Assembly: GCA_029202845.1 (NCBI GenBank)
Contig: CP119315.1
Coordinates: forward strand, 3,747,217-3,811,216
Direction of reading: 5' to 3'
Length of the DNA stretch: 64,000 bases
Source of the DNA: Candidatus Sphingomonas colombiensis
GTDB taxonomy: Bacteria; Pseudomonadota; Alphaproteobacteria; Sphingomonadales; Sphingomonadaceae
Of this stretch, positions 1 through 9,537 are shown in pieces (the first letter of the stretch is position 1; each line of letters opens with the position of its first letter). The notes beneath the pieces are model-generated. The model had not been told where the DNA came from. It worked only from the letters and a program-made list of their open reading frames with translations, and did no database searches. Made by a program: the position numbers and the translations under genes.

Positions 1-1
1 C

Positions 2-229
2 ACAGGTGCCTGCAAGTTGGCGACACCTGCAGTGATCGACGCGCGGCGGCGGCAGGCCTGGACCGCCGCGCTGGCGACCGTCCTGCCGCAACCAACCGAT
101 ATCGTTTTCACCGAAGATGCCGACATGCTGGCCGGATGCGAGCTGCGAACGCCCCATATGACGGTGCGCAACAGCTGGAAGACCGATCTGGGCGACATCC
201 TGCAAGAGCTTGAAAAGGAGGGCGAGTGA
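2..229 (+). CDS. atpF: N-ATPase subunit b, C-terminal part (cut by window edge)
   Basis: The frame is open to the left edge, so only the last 75 or so residues of the protein are visible; the TTG at 17 is not a convincing start. The tail ends in a charged helix (ILQELEKEGE). The assignment rests mainly on context: the next genes are ATPase alpha and gamma, and in the N-type ATPase operon (atpDCQRBEFAG) subunit b directly precedes alpha with no separate delta gene. Subunit b would form the peripheral stalk linking the membrane rotor housing to the catalytic head. The stop overlaps the alpha start by four bases, so the two are translationally coupled. Confidence 0.65.
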   Translation, partial: TGACKLATPAVIDARRRQAWTAALATVLPQPTDIVFTEDADMLAGCELRTPHMTVRNSWKTDLGDILQELEKEGE

Positions 230-1731
230 CGGCGCCACCGCCCGAAACATGGCTTGAGCGCGCCGGCAGGGCTGTGCAGGCCGCTGCGCTATCGCCCCGG
301 TTTTGCGAAACCGGACGCGTCGAATCCTCCGGCGACGGTATCGCCATTATCTCGGGGTTGCCCAACACCCGGCTCGACGAGGTGCTTCGTTTCGCTGACG
401 GACAATATGGCTTCGTCCAGACGCTGGACACTGATCGCATCGGGTGCGTCCTGCTCGATGCTGCCGATACAATCCGAGCAGGCGACGAGGTCATCGGGAC
501 AGGCGAGATAGTTCGTACCCCTGTCGGCCCCGCTTTGCTCGGCCGCGTGGTCGATCCGCTCGGACGGCCGCTCGATGGAGGAAACCCAATCGAGGCTGCG
601 CAACAGCGTCCAATCGACCAGCCCGCGCCCGCGATTGTCGACCGCGATCTCGTCACCCAGCCCGTCCAGACCGGCAGCTTCGCCATCGATGCGCTGTTCG
701 CACTGGGGCGTGGTCAGCGCGAACTCATCATCGGCGATCGCGCGACCGGAAGGACATCGTTGGCAGTCGATACGATCATCAACCAGCGCACAAGCGATAT
801 CATCTGCGTCTATATCGCCATCGGCCAAAAATCCTCCGATGTCGCGCGCGTGATCGAGCAGGTGCGCACGCATGGTACGTTCGAACGCTGCATTTTCGTG
901 GTCGCGAGTCCGGCTGGCGCTCCCGGGCTGCAATGGATCGCCCCGTTTGCGGGTTTCAGCATGGCCGAATATTTCCGCGATAGCGGCGGGCATGCGCTGG
1001 TCGTGCTGGACGATCTCAGCAAACATGCCGCCACGCATCGCGAAATCGCATTGCTCACCGGTCAGCCGCCCGGGCGCGAAGCCTATCCCGGCGACATATT
1101 CTATCTGCACGCTCGGCTGCTCGAACGCGCGGCGAAACTCTCCGCCGCCAAAGGCGGCGGCTCGTTGACCGCCTTGCCGATCGCCGAGACCGACGCCGGC
1201 AATCTTAGCGCTTATATCCCCACCAACCTCATTTCGATCACCGATGGACAGATAGTACTCGACGCCAAATTGTTCGCAGCCGGCCAGAAGCCGGCGGTCG
1301 ATGTAGGCACCAGTGTTAGCCGGGTCGGTGGCAAGGCGCAGTCACAGGCGCTGCGCGCGGTTTCAGGGTCGCTCAGATTGCAATACGCCCAGTTTCTCGA
1401 ACTCGAAATGTTCACGCGCTTCGGGGAAAAGCCTGAGCCACGCATCCAGGCCCAGATCGATCGGGGACGACGGCTGCGCGCAGTGCTCAGCCAGCCACAG
1501 TTCGAACCGCTCCGGCTTGCCGATCAGGTCGCACTAGCACTCGCGGTTTCCGAAGGCGTGCTCGATTCCGTTCCGGCCGAAGCGATATCGGCACTGCGCC
1601 ACCGCTTGCCTTCATGGCTCGATGCCGAATGCCAGGAAAGCTGTGACAGGATCGGCCAGACCGGCCTGTTGCCGGACGCGGATCGCGCGATGCTGCTTGA
1701 CGCGCTCAGGCGCCTGGTGGCCCAGCCATGA
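226..1731 (+). CDS. atpA: N-type ATPase subunit alpha
   Basis: A 501-residue alpha subunit of an alternative F-type ATPase, the regulatory nucleotide-binding subunit of the F1 head. It starts at GTG 226 after a strong AAAGGAGGG site at 215-222. An N-terminal beta-barrel domain is followed by the nucleotide domain; the late sequence SAYIPTNLISITDGQI matches the conserved alpha segment. The P-loop at residues 170-177 reads GDRATGRT, where alpha subunits normally have GDRQTGKT, so the P-loop lysine is an arginine (AGG at 751-753). It lies between b and gamma, which fits the N-ATPase order. N-ATPases are usually a second, ion-pumping ATPase beside the housekeeping enzyme; the ion here cannot be told because subunit c is outside the window. 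Confidence 0.9.
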   Translation: MTAPPPETWLERAGRAVQAAALSPRFCETGRVESSGDGIAIISGLPNTRLDEVLRFADGQYGFVQTLDTDRIGCVLLDAADTIRAGDEVIGTGEIVRTPVGPALLGRVVDPLGRPLDGGNPIEAAQQRPIDQPAPAIVDRDLVTQPVQTGSFAIDALFALGRGQRELIIGDRATGRTSLAVDTIINQRTSDIICVYIAIGQKSSDVARVIEQVRTHGTFERCIFVVASPAGAPGLQWIAPFAGFSMAEYFRDSGGHALVVLDDLSKHAATHREIALLTGQPPGREAYPGDIFYLHARLLERAAKLSAAKGGGSLTALPIAETDAGNLSAYIPTNLISITDGQIVLDAKLFAAGQKPAVDVGTSVSRVGGKAQSQALRAVSGSLRLQYAQFLELEMFTRFGEKPEPRIQAQIDRGRRLRAVLSQPQFEPLRLADQVALALAVSEGVLDSVPAEAISALRHRLPSWLDAECQESCDRIGQTGLLPDADRAMLLDALRRLVAQP

Positions 1732-2600
1732 CCGACAGGCTCTCCGACGTTCGTCATCATATCGGGACGGTCGCGCAGCTCGGTGCGGTGGTCAATGCGA
1801 TGCGCGGCATGGCGGCGGCCCATGCCGCTCAGGCCCGCGCGCTTATCCCGGCAGTGCATGCGTATGAGGCGGTGGCGACCCAGGCGATCGCTGCCGCGAT
1901 GCGCGTCGACAATGCCACACCGATATCAAATGCGGCAGCTACACCAACGCGCTGCCTCGTCGTCTTCGGCCCGGAGCAGGGGTTCTGCGGTGCGCTGGCT
2001 GATCGCCTCCTTGAAGTCGCGGCGCCACTTTTCGCCGGTTCATATGTTCTGGTGGTGGGCAGCCGACTGGCATCGCTTGCCAGTGATCGCGGTCTCGAAT
2101 TTGCACAGGGCTTCGCGATGCCGACCCGCGCGGCGGGCCTCACCGCACTGGCGACCCGCATGGGAGACGCTGTCGCGGCGTGGCTCGAACAGGCATCGCA
2201 TCCGCACGTTGCGATGATCCTGCCGCGCTGGACCGATGGTCAACGGCTTAGCATCGATAACCAAACACTTCTTCCAGTCAATACAGCCGCTATCGCCACC
2301 ACGTCCTGCGGTTTGCCGCCACTCATCCAGATTCCCCTCCAGCGTCTACTGGCCGAACTGGCAGACGAACATCTGTTCGCACGCCTGTGCGAGGGCACGG
2401 CCGAAACCTTCGCCGCCGAGAATGAGTGCCGGGTTGCCACGATGGCATCCGCAGCCAGTAGCATTGAACACAGACTGACCGACCTGCGCGCCGCCGAGCG
2501 GCTCACGCGCCAGGAGGAGATCACCGCCGAGGTTGTCGAACTGGCCGCAGGTGCTGGTGCGCGGAGACATTCGGCGAGCACGCGCCCGATCAGGCGGTGA
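1728..2600 (+). CDS. atpG: N-type ATPase subunit gamma
   Basis: A 290-residue gamma subunit, the central rotor shaft of F1. The N-terminal helix (LSDVRHHIGTVAQLGAVVNAMRGMAA) and the C-terminal helix (RLTRQEEITAEVVELAAGA) correspond to the two ends that form the coiled coil, and the middle holds the Rossmann-like part (CLVVFGPEQGFCGAL). It overlaps the alpha gene by four bases (ATGA) and closes the operon; the phosphoketolase gene converges on it after only 24 bases, and no clear terminator is seen between them. The C-terminal tail beyond the conserved helix is Arg- and Ser-rich and of unknown role. Confidence 0.9.
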   Translation: MTDRLSDVRHHIGTVAQLGAVVNAMRGMAAAHAAQARALIPAVHAYEAVATQAIAAAMRVDNATPISNAAATPTRCLVVFGPEQGFCGALADRLLEVAAPLFAGSYVLVVGSRLASLASDRGLEFAQGFAMPTRAAGLTALATRMGDAVAAWLEQASHPHVAMILPRWTDGQRLSIDNQTLLPVNTAAIATTSCGLPPLIQIPLQRLLAELADEHLFARLCEGTAETFAAENECRVATMASAASSIEHRLTDLRAAERLTRQEEITAEVVELAAGAGARRHSASTRPIRR

Positions 2601-2624
2601 CGTTCAGGCCCGCTCTTCCGGCGA

Positions 2625-5015
2625 TCATGGTTGCCAGTGCCAGCCCTCAATGTCCGGCATATCCTCGCCGTGCACGCAGATATAATGTTTGTGCTCGACC
2701 AGCCGATCCCGGAAAGATTGGCGGGCATGCGCTGCACTGACACAGAGGTCGGGCACGCGATCGATCACATCCATCGCGAGATGAAAACGATCGAGTTGAT
2801 TACGCACCACCATATCGAAGGGCGTCGTGGTGGTGCCCTCCTCAATGAATCCATGCACATGAAAATGGGCGTGGTTGCTCCGACTATAAATGAGCCGCTG
2901 GACCAGATGAGGGTAACCATGGAAGGCGAAGATGACTGGACGATCATTCGTGAAGAGCGCGTCGAATGCAGCGTCGGTCAGCCCGTGAGGGTGTTCGAAA
3001 TGAGGTTGAAGCGTCATCAGGTCGACGACATTCACCACGCGTATCCTGATCTTCGGCAAATGCTCCCGTAACAGCTTGACGGCGGCCAGCGTTTCGAGGG
3101 TCGGCACGTCGCCGGCGCAAGCCATCACCACGTCCGGCGCGTTGCAGTCACTATCGGAGCCTGCCCATTCCCATATGCCGATCCCGCTCGCGCAGTGGGT
3201 CTCGGCCTGTTCCGCAGTAAGCCATTGCGGTTGAGGCTGTTTGCCGGCAACGATCACATTGATCCGATCGTAGGTTGCGAGGCAATGATCGGCGACCCGC
3301 AGCAGGCAGTTCGCGTCAGGCGGCAGATACACGCGGACCACGTCCGCCTGCTTGTTCACGACATGGTCGATAAAGCCCGGATCCTGATGGCTGAAGCCAT
3401 TGTGGTCCTGGCGCCAGACATGGCTCGACAACAGATAGTTGAAGGATGAAATCGGCCGGCGCCAGTCCAGTGCACGCGACACCTTGAGCCATTTGGCATA
3501 TTGGTTGAACATAGAATCGACGATGTGGACGAACGCCTCGTAGCAGTTGAACAGGCCGTGGCGCCCGGTAAGAAGATATCCTTCCAGCCAGCCCTGACAA
3601 AGGTGCTCGGACAAAACTTCCATCACCCGACCGCTCTGTGCCAGGCTCTCATCATAGGGTTCAATCCGCTCCATCCAGACACGATCAGTTACATCGAACA
3701 ACGCACCAAGACGATTGGAAGCAGTCTCGTCCGGCCCCATCACCCGGAAGTTTCTTGCATCGGCGTTAAGCCGCATCACTTCGGCAAGATAAGCACCGAG
3801 CGCCCGGGTCGCCTCGCCATCAACGTCACCCGGCGCCGGCACCTCGAGGGTAAAATCGCGCCAGTCTGGCCTCTTGAGCACCGTTCGCAACCGACCGCCA
3901 TTGGCATAAGGTGTTGCTCCCATCCGCTTGTCGCCGGCCGGTGCGAGCGCTCGCAATTCCGATCTCAGCACCCCTTGTTCGTCGAACAATTCCTCGGCGC
4001 GATAGCTGCGCATCCAGGTTTCGAGCAGGTGTCGATGCGCCTCGTTTCCCCGGGGGTCGGCGATCGGCACCTGATGCGCGCGCCAGAAGCCTTCGACCTT
4101 CTTGCCGTCGACTTCCTTTGGCCCCGTCCAACCCTTGGGGCTACGCAGAATGATCATTGGCCACAGCGGCACGCCCTGCACGCCGTTGCCATGGCGCGCA
4201 TCGTCCTGGATCGCGCGGATTTGATCGAAAGCGTGGTCCAAGGTGGCGGCCATCGCTTCATGCATCGCCATGGGATCGCTTCCCTCGACAAAGAGGGGGT
4301 TGTAGCCGAGGCCCTCGAACAGCCGATGCAACTGCCCGTCCTCCATGCGGCCCATGATTGTCGGGTTGGCGATCTTGTACCCGTTGAGATGCAGGATCGG
4401 CAGGACCGCCCCGTCCCGCGCTGGGTCGAGAAACGTGTTGCCGTGCCAGGACGCCGCGAGCGAGCCCGTCTCCGCCTCGCCATCGCCCACCACACAGGCC
4501 ACCACCAGCGCCGGATTGTCGAAGGCGGCGCCGAAAGCGTGGACAAGGGCGTAACCGAGTTCGCCGCCCTCATGGATCGAACCGGGCGTCTCTGGCGCCG
4601 CATGGCTGGGTATTCCGCCGGGAAAGGAAAATTGGCGGAACAGGCGTTTCATGCCTTCCGCATTCTGTTCGATCTCGGGGTAAATTTCCGAATAGGTTCC
4701 TTCGAGCCAGGTGTTAGCCACCATTCCCGGTCCGCCGTGTCCAGGCCCGCAGACGTACAGCACATCCGTATCGCGCTGGCGGATCACCCGGTTGAGATGA
4801 GCATAAATGAAATTCAAGCCCGGGGTCGTGCCCCAATGACCGAGCAATCGCGGCTTGATATGTTCTGCCGTCAAGGGCGTCCTGAGCAACGGGTTGTCCA
4901 GCAGGTAAATCTGGCCAACCGAGAGGTAGTTAGCAGCGCGCCAGTAGCGATCGAGAAGTCCATAATCCTCGACGGCGTCCGCCGCGAGGATACGGTCGTT
5001 CAATATGCTCGCCAA
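2625..5015 (-). CDS. xfp: Xylulose-5-phosphate/fructose-6-phosphate phosphoketolase
   Basis: A 796-residue thiamine-diphosphate enzyme that splits xylulose 5-phosphate (and usually fructose 6-phosphate) with phosphate to give acetyl phosphate plus glyceraldehyde 3-phosphate or erythrose 4-phosphate. GPGHGGPG at residues 90-97 followed by EGTYSEIYP is the family's first signature, and SSHVWRQDHNGFSHQDPG is the strongly conserved second one. Length is normal for the family (about 790-800). The start is TTG at 5013-5015, supported by a GGAGG site six bases upstream on the minus strand. It converges on the N-ATPase genes. Acetyl phosphate can be turned into ATP by acetate kinase, which suits a fermentative or oxygen-limited mode, though no acetate kinase gene is in view. 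Confidence 0.95.
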   Translation of the reverse strand: MASILNDRILAADAVEDYGLLDRYWRAANYLSVGQIYLLDNPLLRTPLTAEHIKPRLLGHWGTTPGLNFIYAHLNRVIRQRDTDVLYVCGPGHGGPGMVANTWLEGTYSEIYPEIEQNAEGMKRLFRQFSFPGGIPSHAAPETPGSIHEGGELGYALVHAFGAAFDNPALVVACVVGDGEAETGSLAASWHGNTFLDPARDGAVLPILHLNGYKIANPTIMGRMEDGQLHRLFEGLGYNPLFVEGSDPMAMHEAMAATLDHAFDQIRAIQDDARHGNGVQGVPLWPMIILRSPKGWTGPKEVDGKKVEGFWRAHQVPIADPRGNEAHRHLLETWMRSYRAEELFDEQGVLRSELRALAPAGDKRMGATPYANGGRLRTVLKRPDWRDFTLEVPAPGDVDGEATRALGAYLAEVMRLNADARNFRVMGPDETASNRLGALFDVTDRVWMERIEPYDESLAQSGRVMEVLSEHLCQGWLEGYLLTGRHGLFNCYEAFVHIVDSMFNQYAKWLKVSRALDWRRPISSFNYLLSSHVWRQDHNGFSHQDPGFIDHVVNKQADVVRVYLPPDANCLLRVADHCLATYDRINVIVAGKQPQPQWLTAEQAETHCASGIGIWEWAGSDSDCNAPDVVMACAGDVPTLETLAAVKLLREHLPKIRIRVVNVVDLMTLQPHFEHPHGLTDAAFDALFTNDRPVIFAFHGYPHLVQRLIYSRSNHAHFHVHGFIEEGTTTTPFDMVVRNQLDRFHLAMDVIDRVPDLCVSAAHARQSFRDRLVEHKHYICVHGEDMPDIEGWHWQP

Positions 5016-5403
5016 TGTCGCCTCCGTGGCTAGATGGAGGCCAGTCAGCCAGCCCTAGGCGGGCGCCGCATAAGCAGCCTCATTCGGATACTGGCCAGCG
5101 GCTGCGCCGAACACCATGCGTATTGCTACGCAATCAGCCAGCAAGACCGAGGTCGCGCGCCTCGCCGCCATTAGAGCAGGCCACGCAGCGTCTTCCGCCA
5201 GAGCGACGACTTGGGATCGCGGATTGAAAACCTGCGTAGCTTTGCGGATGGCAATCCTTCTGCCCATCGAGGCAACGACACCAATGAGTTAGTCTGCCAG
5301 CACTGGTTTTCCCGGGGCGCACGGCCTTGCGCATACGGAGACAGGCATGCCGAGTTCGCTGAACCCGACCGAGACACACTGTCACATCGTACAGGAGGAA
5401 GGA
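5016..5403. other. Intergenic region between xfp and the VIT gene
   Basis: About 390 bases separate two divergent genes and should hold both promoters. Short open frames exist on both strands (for example 5055-5267 minus), but none has a recognisable protein or a good ribosome site. The only clear signal is the AGGAGGAA at 5393-5400 that serves the downstream TTG start. Confidence 0.5.
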
Positions 5404-6099
5404 TTGAGCAAAAAACACGCGGAACAGCATCTCGTGGACCGGATCGGTTGGCTGCGCGCAGCCGTGCTCGGTGCCAATGACGGGATCGTATCGGTAGGCA
5501 GCCTGATCATCGGCGTTGCTGCGGCTGCAACGGGCCGCAAGGAAATCCTGGTCGCCGGCTGTGCTGCATGGATTGCAGGTTCGATGTCCATGGCAGCCGG
5601 CGAATATGTATCGGTCAGTTCACAAGCGGACGCCGAAGCGGCTGCCCTTACCCAGGAGCGTTCGGAGCTCCAGGCTCATCCGGTGGCGGAGCTTCGCGAG
5701 TTGGCCGGCATCTACGTGTCGCGCGGGCTAGACCGGGATCTGGCCGATCAGGTCGCTAAACAACTGATGAGAAACGACGCGCTTGGTGCGCACGCTCGCG
5801 ACGAGTTGGGCATTTCTCCGGTGCTGACCGCAAGACCGATTCAGGCTGCGATAACATCAGCCGCGACCTACACCGCAGGTGCCTTACCTCCCCTCGCTCT
5901 AGCGCTTCTCGCGCCGACACCACTGGTGGTGCCGGCGGTTGCCGCCGTCTCGATCATACTATTGATCGTCCTCGGCATGGTAGGGGCAAAAGAGGGCGGA
6001 GCAAATCCCGCTCGCGCGGTTGTGCGCGTTACTTTCTGGGGGGTATCGGCGATGTTGGTGACCGCCGGCATTGGGCGACTGCTCGGCACGATTATCTAG
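5404..6099 (+). CDS. VIT1/CCC1 family membrane protein (metal transporter type)
   Basis: A 231-residue integral membrane protein of the CCC1/VIT family, whose known members move Fe2+ or Mn2+ out of the cytosol. Family marks are the N-terminal DRIGWLRAAVLGANDGIVSV, the glycine-rich second segment with SMSMAAGEYVSVSSQ, and three hydrophobic segments in the C-terminal half. The start is taken as TTG 5404 because a perfect AGGAGG lies five bases upstream and the protein then begins MSKKHAEQHLVDR as in relatives; an in-frame ATG at 5347 would add 19 unlikely residues. There is no ferritin-like domain. Substrate is not predictable from sequence alone. Confidence 0.85.
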   Translation: MSKKHAEQHLVDRIGWLRAAVLGANDGIVSVGSLIIGVAAAATGRKEILVAGCAAWIAGSMSMAAGEYVSVSSQADAEAAALTQERSELQAHPVAELRELAGIYVSRGLDRDLADQVAKQLMRNDALGAHARDELGISPVLTARPIQAAITSAATYTAGALPPLALALLAPTPLVVPAVAAVSIILLIVLGMVGAKEGGANPARAVVRVTFWGVSAMLVTAGIGRLLGTII

Positions 6100-6164
6100 G
6101 TCCCCATATGCTCCGCAGGATCGCTAAGAAGGCCTACTAAAAATTATCGCCGGATGAGCTACTA

Positions 6165-7859
6165 TCAACGGCCAGTGCTGACCGGGTTGACCAGCGGCAA
6201 GATCGGCATGGTCGGGAATGTGCCATGTTCGCGCGGTTCTGCGTGTACATCACCAGTCACAACCTCTGTCTCCGGATCCAACACCAAATGCCGCTGGCCT
6301 AGCGAATGCAGCGCGGGCCGATGCGTAACGAGAATTAAGCCCGCGCCAGTGCGTGAGAGCCAGCGATCGAGATTCGCGCGCAACGCCGCCTCGGTTCTCG
6401 GATCCAGCCCCTCACTCGGCTCGTCGAGCAACAGCCAGGGGCGTTCCGCCAGCAGTGCGCGCGCGATCGAGAGCCGTTTGCGCTGCCCACCCGACAGTTG
6501 CACGCCATTGTCACCGATCCAGGTCAGTAGCCCCTGAGGCATGGCGCGCACGTCCCCATCGAGACAGGCAGCCTCAAGTGCGGCCCAAAGCGCCTCCTCG
6601 GTGAGCCCCGAACGCGCAAGCCTGAGATTGTCCGCAACCGTTCCAGCAATCATCAGGCCGTCCTGCGGCGCAAGCGCGAACAGATCGCGACGTGCGCCCG
6701 GGGCCATGTTGGCGACCGGCGCGCCATCGATAATGATCGGCACGCTGCACAATGTGCGCAACCCGGCGAGACATTCGAGCAGGCTCGTCTTGCCTGCGCC
6801 CGATCGGCCGGTCACGAGGAGGCGGTCGCCTGCGGTAAGGATGATTTCGGCAGAGGCCTGACCTAGCCGGATATTCGTGCCGGCCGGCGCGCCCCCGAAT
6901 TTCGCTACTACAGAGGGGCCCATCAAGCTCGCGAGCCTTGTCAGGCTTGCGGCGACGATTGCGTCCCGCCCAACCGAACGCACATAGGCGCCGATCACCT
7001 CCATCGCGCCGGCTGCGGAAAGCGCGGCAAGCAGGGTCAGTGCCCGGCCCGTCGTTGAGAAGGCAAGTGTGACTGCAATCGCTAGCGCCGAGCACACCGT
7101 AGTCAACGCGGCGAGCATGGCTTCGGCGGCGACAAGCGCCTTTCGGCTGTCGTCCACCTCGCGCGCGAGGCGGTGAAGCCGCCGCTCGACGGCGGGCGCC
7201 ATGGCATAAGCGGCGATCTCCGGAGAGGCGGAGGCAAATTCGACCATGTCGCGCTTGAGGGTCGCGACAGCTTCCTGAAGGCGATGCGCACGCGTCGGCA
7301 GGATAAGCGGCGCGCATGTCTTGGCCACCACGACGATCGTAAGCGTGATCAGCGCCAGCGCGGCAATGGCACCTGCTCCCGCCGGTATCGCGAGCACGAA
7401 CATGGCGGTGACAGCAGCGATCGCCGCGACCCGAGACGGCTCACGAACGAAGCGGTCCTCAAGGATATCGACGTCCTGCACGAGCGCAGCCGCGACCGTG
7501 CCCGACGCCAGCGGCGCGTCGGGCGTCCCAAGCAGGCGCGCAAACAACTTCACCCTGATCGTCGCCATCGCGCCAAGCGCCGCCTGGTGCCCATAAAGCC
7601 GCTCGCCATAACGACAGACGGTGCGCAGGATGGCGAGCAGCCGGATGCCCGCGCTCGGCAAGAGATAATTGAAAGCCTGAACCGCAAGGATACCGGCAGC
7701 ACCGGCCAGTGCCGCGCCGGTGATGAACCAGCCGGCGATGCCTAGCAGTAGGATTCCCGTTGTCGCGGCGGCCGCCGCGCACAGCCTGGAAAGACGCTGC
7801 GCTGCCGCATGTGGACGCAGCGCCTCCGCGCACAGCAGATCGAGCTCCTCGCGCTTCAC
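6165..7859 (-). CDS. cydC: Thiol reductant ABC exporter subunit CydC
   Basis: A 564-residue half transporter with an N-terminal six-helix membrane domain and a C-terminal ATPase. The ATPase shows Walker A GRSGAGKTS, the signature QLSGGQRKR and Walker B WLLLDEPSEGLD followed by the switch histidine in LVTHRP. CydDC exports cysteine and glutathione to the periplasm and is needed for haem insertion into cytochrome bd. It overlaps cydD by four bases and is the last gene of this minus-strand pair. The divergent cydABX genes next door confirm the role. Confidence 0.9.
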   Translation of the reverse strand: MKREELDLLCAEALRPHAAAQRLSRLCAAAAATTGILLLGIAGWFITGAALAGAAGILAVQAFNYLLPSAGIRLLAILRTVCRYGERLYGHQAALGAMATIRVKLFARLLGTPDAPLASGTVAAALVQDVDILEDRFVREPSRVAAIAAVTAMFVLAIPAGAGAIAALALITLTIVVVAKTCAPLILPTRAHRLQEAVATLKRDMVEFASASPEIAAYAMAPAVERRLHRLAREVDDSRKALVAAEAMLAALTTVCSALAIAVTLAFSTTGRALTLLAALSAAGAMEVIGAYVRSVGRDAIVAASLTRLASLMGPSVVAKFGGAPAGTNIRLGQASAEIILTAGDRLLVTGRSGAGKTSLLECLAGLRTLCSVPIIIDGAPVANMAPGARRDLFALAPQDGLMIAGTVADNLRLARSGLTEEALWAALEAACLDGDVRAMPQGLLTWIGDNGVQLSGGQRKRLSIARALLAERPWLLLDEPSEGLDPRTEAALRANLDRWLSRTGAGLILVTHRPALHSLGQRHLVLDPETEVVTGDVHAEPREHGTFPTMPILPLVNPVSTGR

Positions 7860-9442
7860 CCCAGCACCACATGATGGTCAGCACGAGCGCACAGATTTCG
7901 GTCATGCGTCGCGAGAAGGATCGTTGCGCGGCCGCCCATCCCGCCGATCGTTTCTATCACGCCCGCTGCCGCGACGGCGTCGAGATCCGCGGTCGGCTCG
8001 TCCAACAGCCACAGCGGCGCATCACGCAACAACGCCCGCGCCAAGCCGATCCGACGGCGCTCCCCGCCCGACACCCCGGAGCCGCGCGGGTCGATCATCG
8101 TGCCGAAGCCGTCCGCGCGGGAAGCAAGCAACGCGCCAAGACCAGCCTGTCGCGCGGCGCGGTCGATCTCGTCGTCGCTGGCTTGCGGCCATGCCATCCG
8201 GATATTGTCCGCAATGTTTCCTGGAAGCAGCATGGTCGCCTGCCCGGCCCAGCTCACGCAGCCACGCAGATCGCGGACCAACGGCTCGCCATCGAGCGAT
8301 ATCCGCCCACCGGCAAGCGGCGCCAGCCCGAGCAGAGCGTGGAGCAGGCTCGATTTACCGCAGCCCGTCTCGCCGGACAAAACGGTGGTCCGGCCGCGCG
8401 GAACGTCAAAGCTGAAAGGGCCTACCCGACGCTCACCATAATCGATGACCACCTGCTCAAAAGCCAGCGCGGGCGGCCGCGCGAATTGCGCAGGCGAAGG
8501 CGCCGGGCGTTCGGGAGCCTTCAGCGCATTCAGTCGCTCCATCGCAGCTTCGCCCAACTGCTTGTCATGATAGGCCGCCGCCAGTCGCCGCATGGGCAGA
8601 TAGAATTCCGGAGCGAGAATCAGCACGTACAGCGCGCGGCCAAGATCGAGCTGTTCGGGGGCATGAAAGGGCAGCAGCCCCAACAAGCTGAAGCCGCAGT
8701 AAACAGCGACGAGCGCAACCGAAAGTGCGGCGAAAAATTCGATCACCGCGCCCGACAGGAAGGCGATACGCAGCACGGTTATGGTCCGCGCCGCGACATC
8801 CCGCGTGGTCTTGTCGAGCTGGCGGGTGATCCTTTCCTCGGCACCAAAGGCGACAATGACCGGCATCGCCCGCACGCGATCGACAAACAGTCCGGACAGC
8901 CGGCCCAGTGCCGCAAGTTGACGGGCAGCGGCGCGGCGGGTGGCGGAACCGGCCAGCGCCATGCCGATCGCGAACGGGATCAGCGTCACCAGCATGATCA
9001 GCGCCGCGACCCAGCTCGCCGGAGCGGCCGCCGCCGCGATCAACAGCGGCGTCACCACCGCCGCGTGGCGCAACGGCAGGAATCGCGCGTGATAGCCATC
9101 AAGGCTTTCGATACGATCGGTAGCATCGGCGATCTGCTCACCGAGCATGTGCCGAGAGCCGGCCGACGCAGTCAGAACCGTCGGGAATATCCGGGCGCGC
9201 CAGGTATTTTTGGCGGCGGCTGCGGTATCCTGTCCCCGCGTCGCCGCGCGGTATTCCACTATCGCCCGCGCAATTCCCGCCGCAACGATGCCGGCAAGGG
9301 CCATTACGTATATTCCGCAATACCGCGCGCTGACCGAAGCAGTGATAGCGATCGCGGCCGCCAGAGCTATCGCAACGACGCCATCGAACAGCCAGGGAGA
9401 CAAGAGGTGGGACCGTGCCATGCCTGTTTGCCTAATATCCAT
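7856..9442 (-). CDS. cydD: Thiol reductant ABC exporter subunit CydD
   Basis: The partner of CydC: an N-terminal membrane domain with several long hydrophobic segments, then an ATPase with Walker A SGETGCGKSS, signature GVSGGERRR and Walker B LWLLDEPTADLD. I place the start at ATG 9442 (protein MDIRQTGMARSHLL); an in-frame TTG at 9457 would add five residues. The 95 bases between this start and cydA carry both divergent promoters. I looked there for an FNR box (TTGAT-N4-ATCAA) and saw only weak matches, so regulation by oxygen is plausible but not shown. Confidence 0.9.
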   Translation of the reverse strand: MDIRQTGMARSHLLSPWLFDGVVAIALAAAIAITASVSARYCGIYVMALAGIVAAGIARAIVEYRAATRGQDTAAAAKNTWRARIFPTVLTASAGSRHMLGEQIADATDRIESLDGYHARFLPLRHAAVVTPLLIAAAAAPASWVAALIMLVTLIPFAIGMALAGSATRRAAARQLAALGRLSGLFVDRVRAMPVIVAFGAEERITRQLDKTTRDVAARTITVLRIAFLSGAVIEFFAALSVALVAVYCGFSLLGLLPFHAPEQLDLGRALYVLILAPEFYLPMRRLAAAYHDKQLGEAAMERLNALKAPERPAPSPAQFARPPALAFEQVVIDYGERRVGPFSFDVPRGRTTVLSGETGCGKSSLLHALLGLAPLAGGRISLDGEPLVRDLRGCVSWAGQATMLLPGNIADNIRMAWPQASDDEIDRAARQAGLGALLASRADGFGTMIDPRGSGVSGGERRRIGLARALLRDAPLWLLDEPTADLDAVAAAGVIETIGGMGGRATILLATHDRNLCARADHHVVLG

Positions 9443-9537
9443 TGAACACACGCACAATTGGCATCATTGTTTATTGTTGGAAGAGAACCGAGTCACGCAC
9501 TCGGACGGCCTGAAAAAATTGCAGGGAGTGCATCGAC

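Noticed and set aside
3501..5033. Plus-strand 510-codon open frame
   Set aside because: It is the antisense of the phosphoketolase gene; the protein has no family and its length follows from high GC.
5055..5267. Minus-strand 70-codon frame upstream of xfp
   Set aside because: No ribosome site or known family; probably chance.
7760..9445. Plus-strand 561-codon open frame
   Set aside because: Antisense of cydD, very Arg- and Gln-rich, with no recognisable domain.
9443..9537. Possible FNR box between cydD and cydA
   Set aside because: Only weak resemblance to TTGAT-N4-ATCAA; not enough to call a site.
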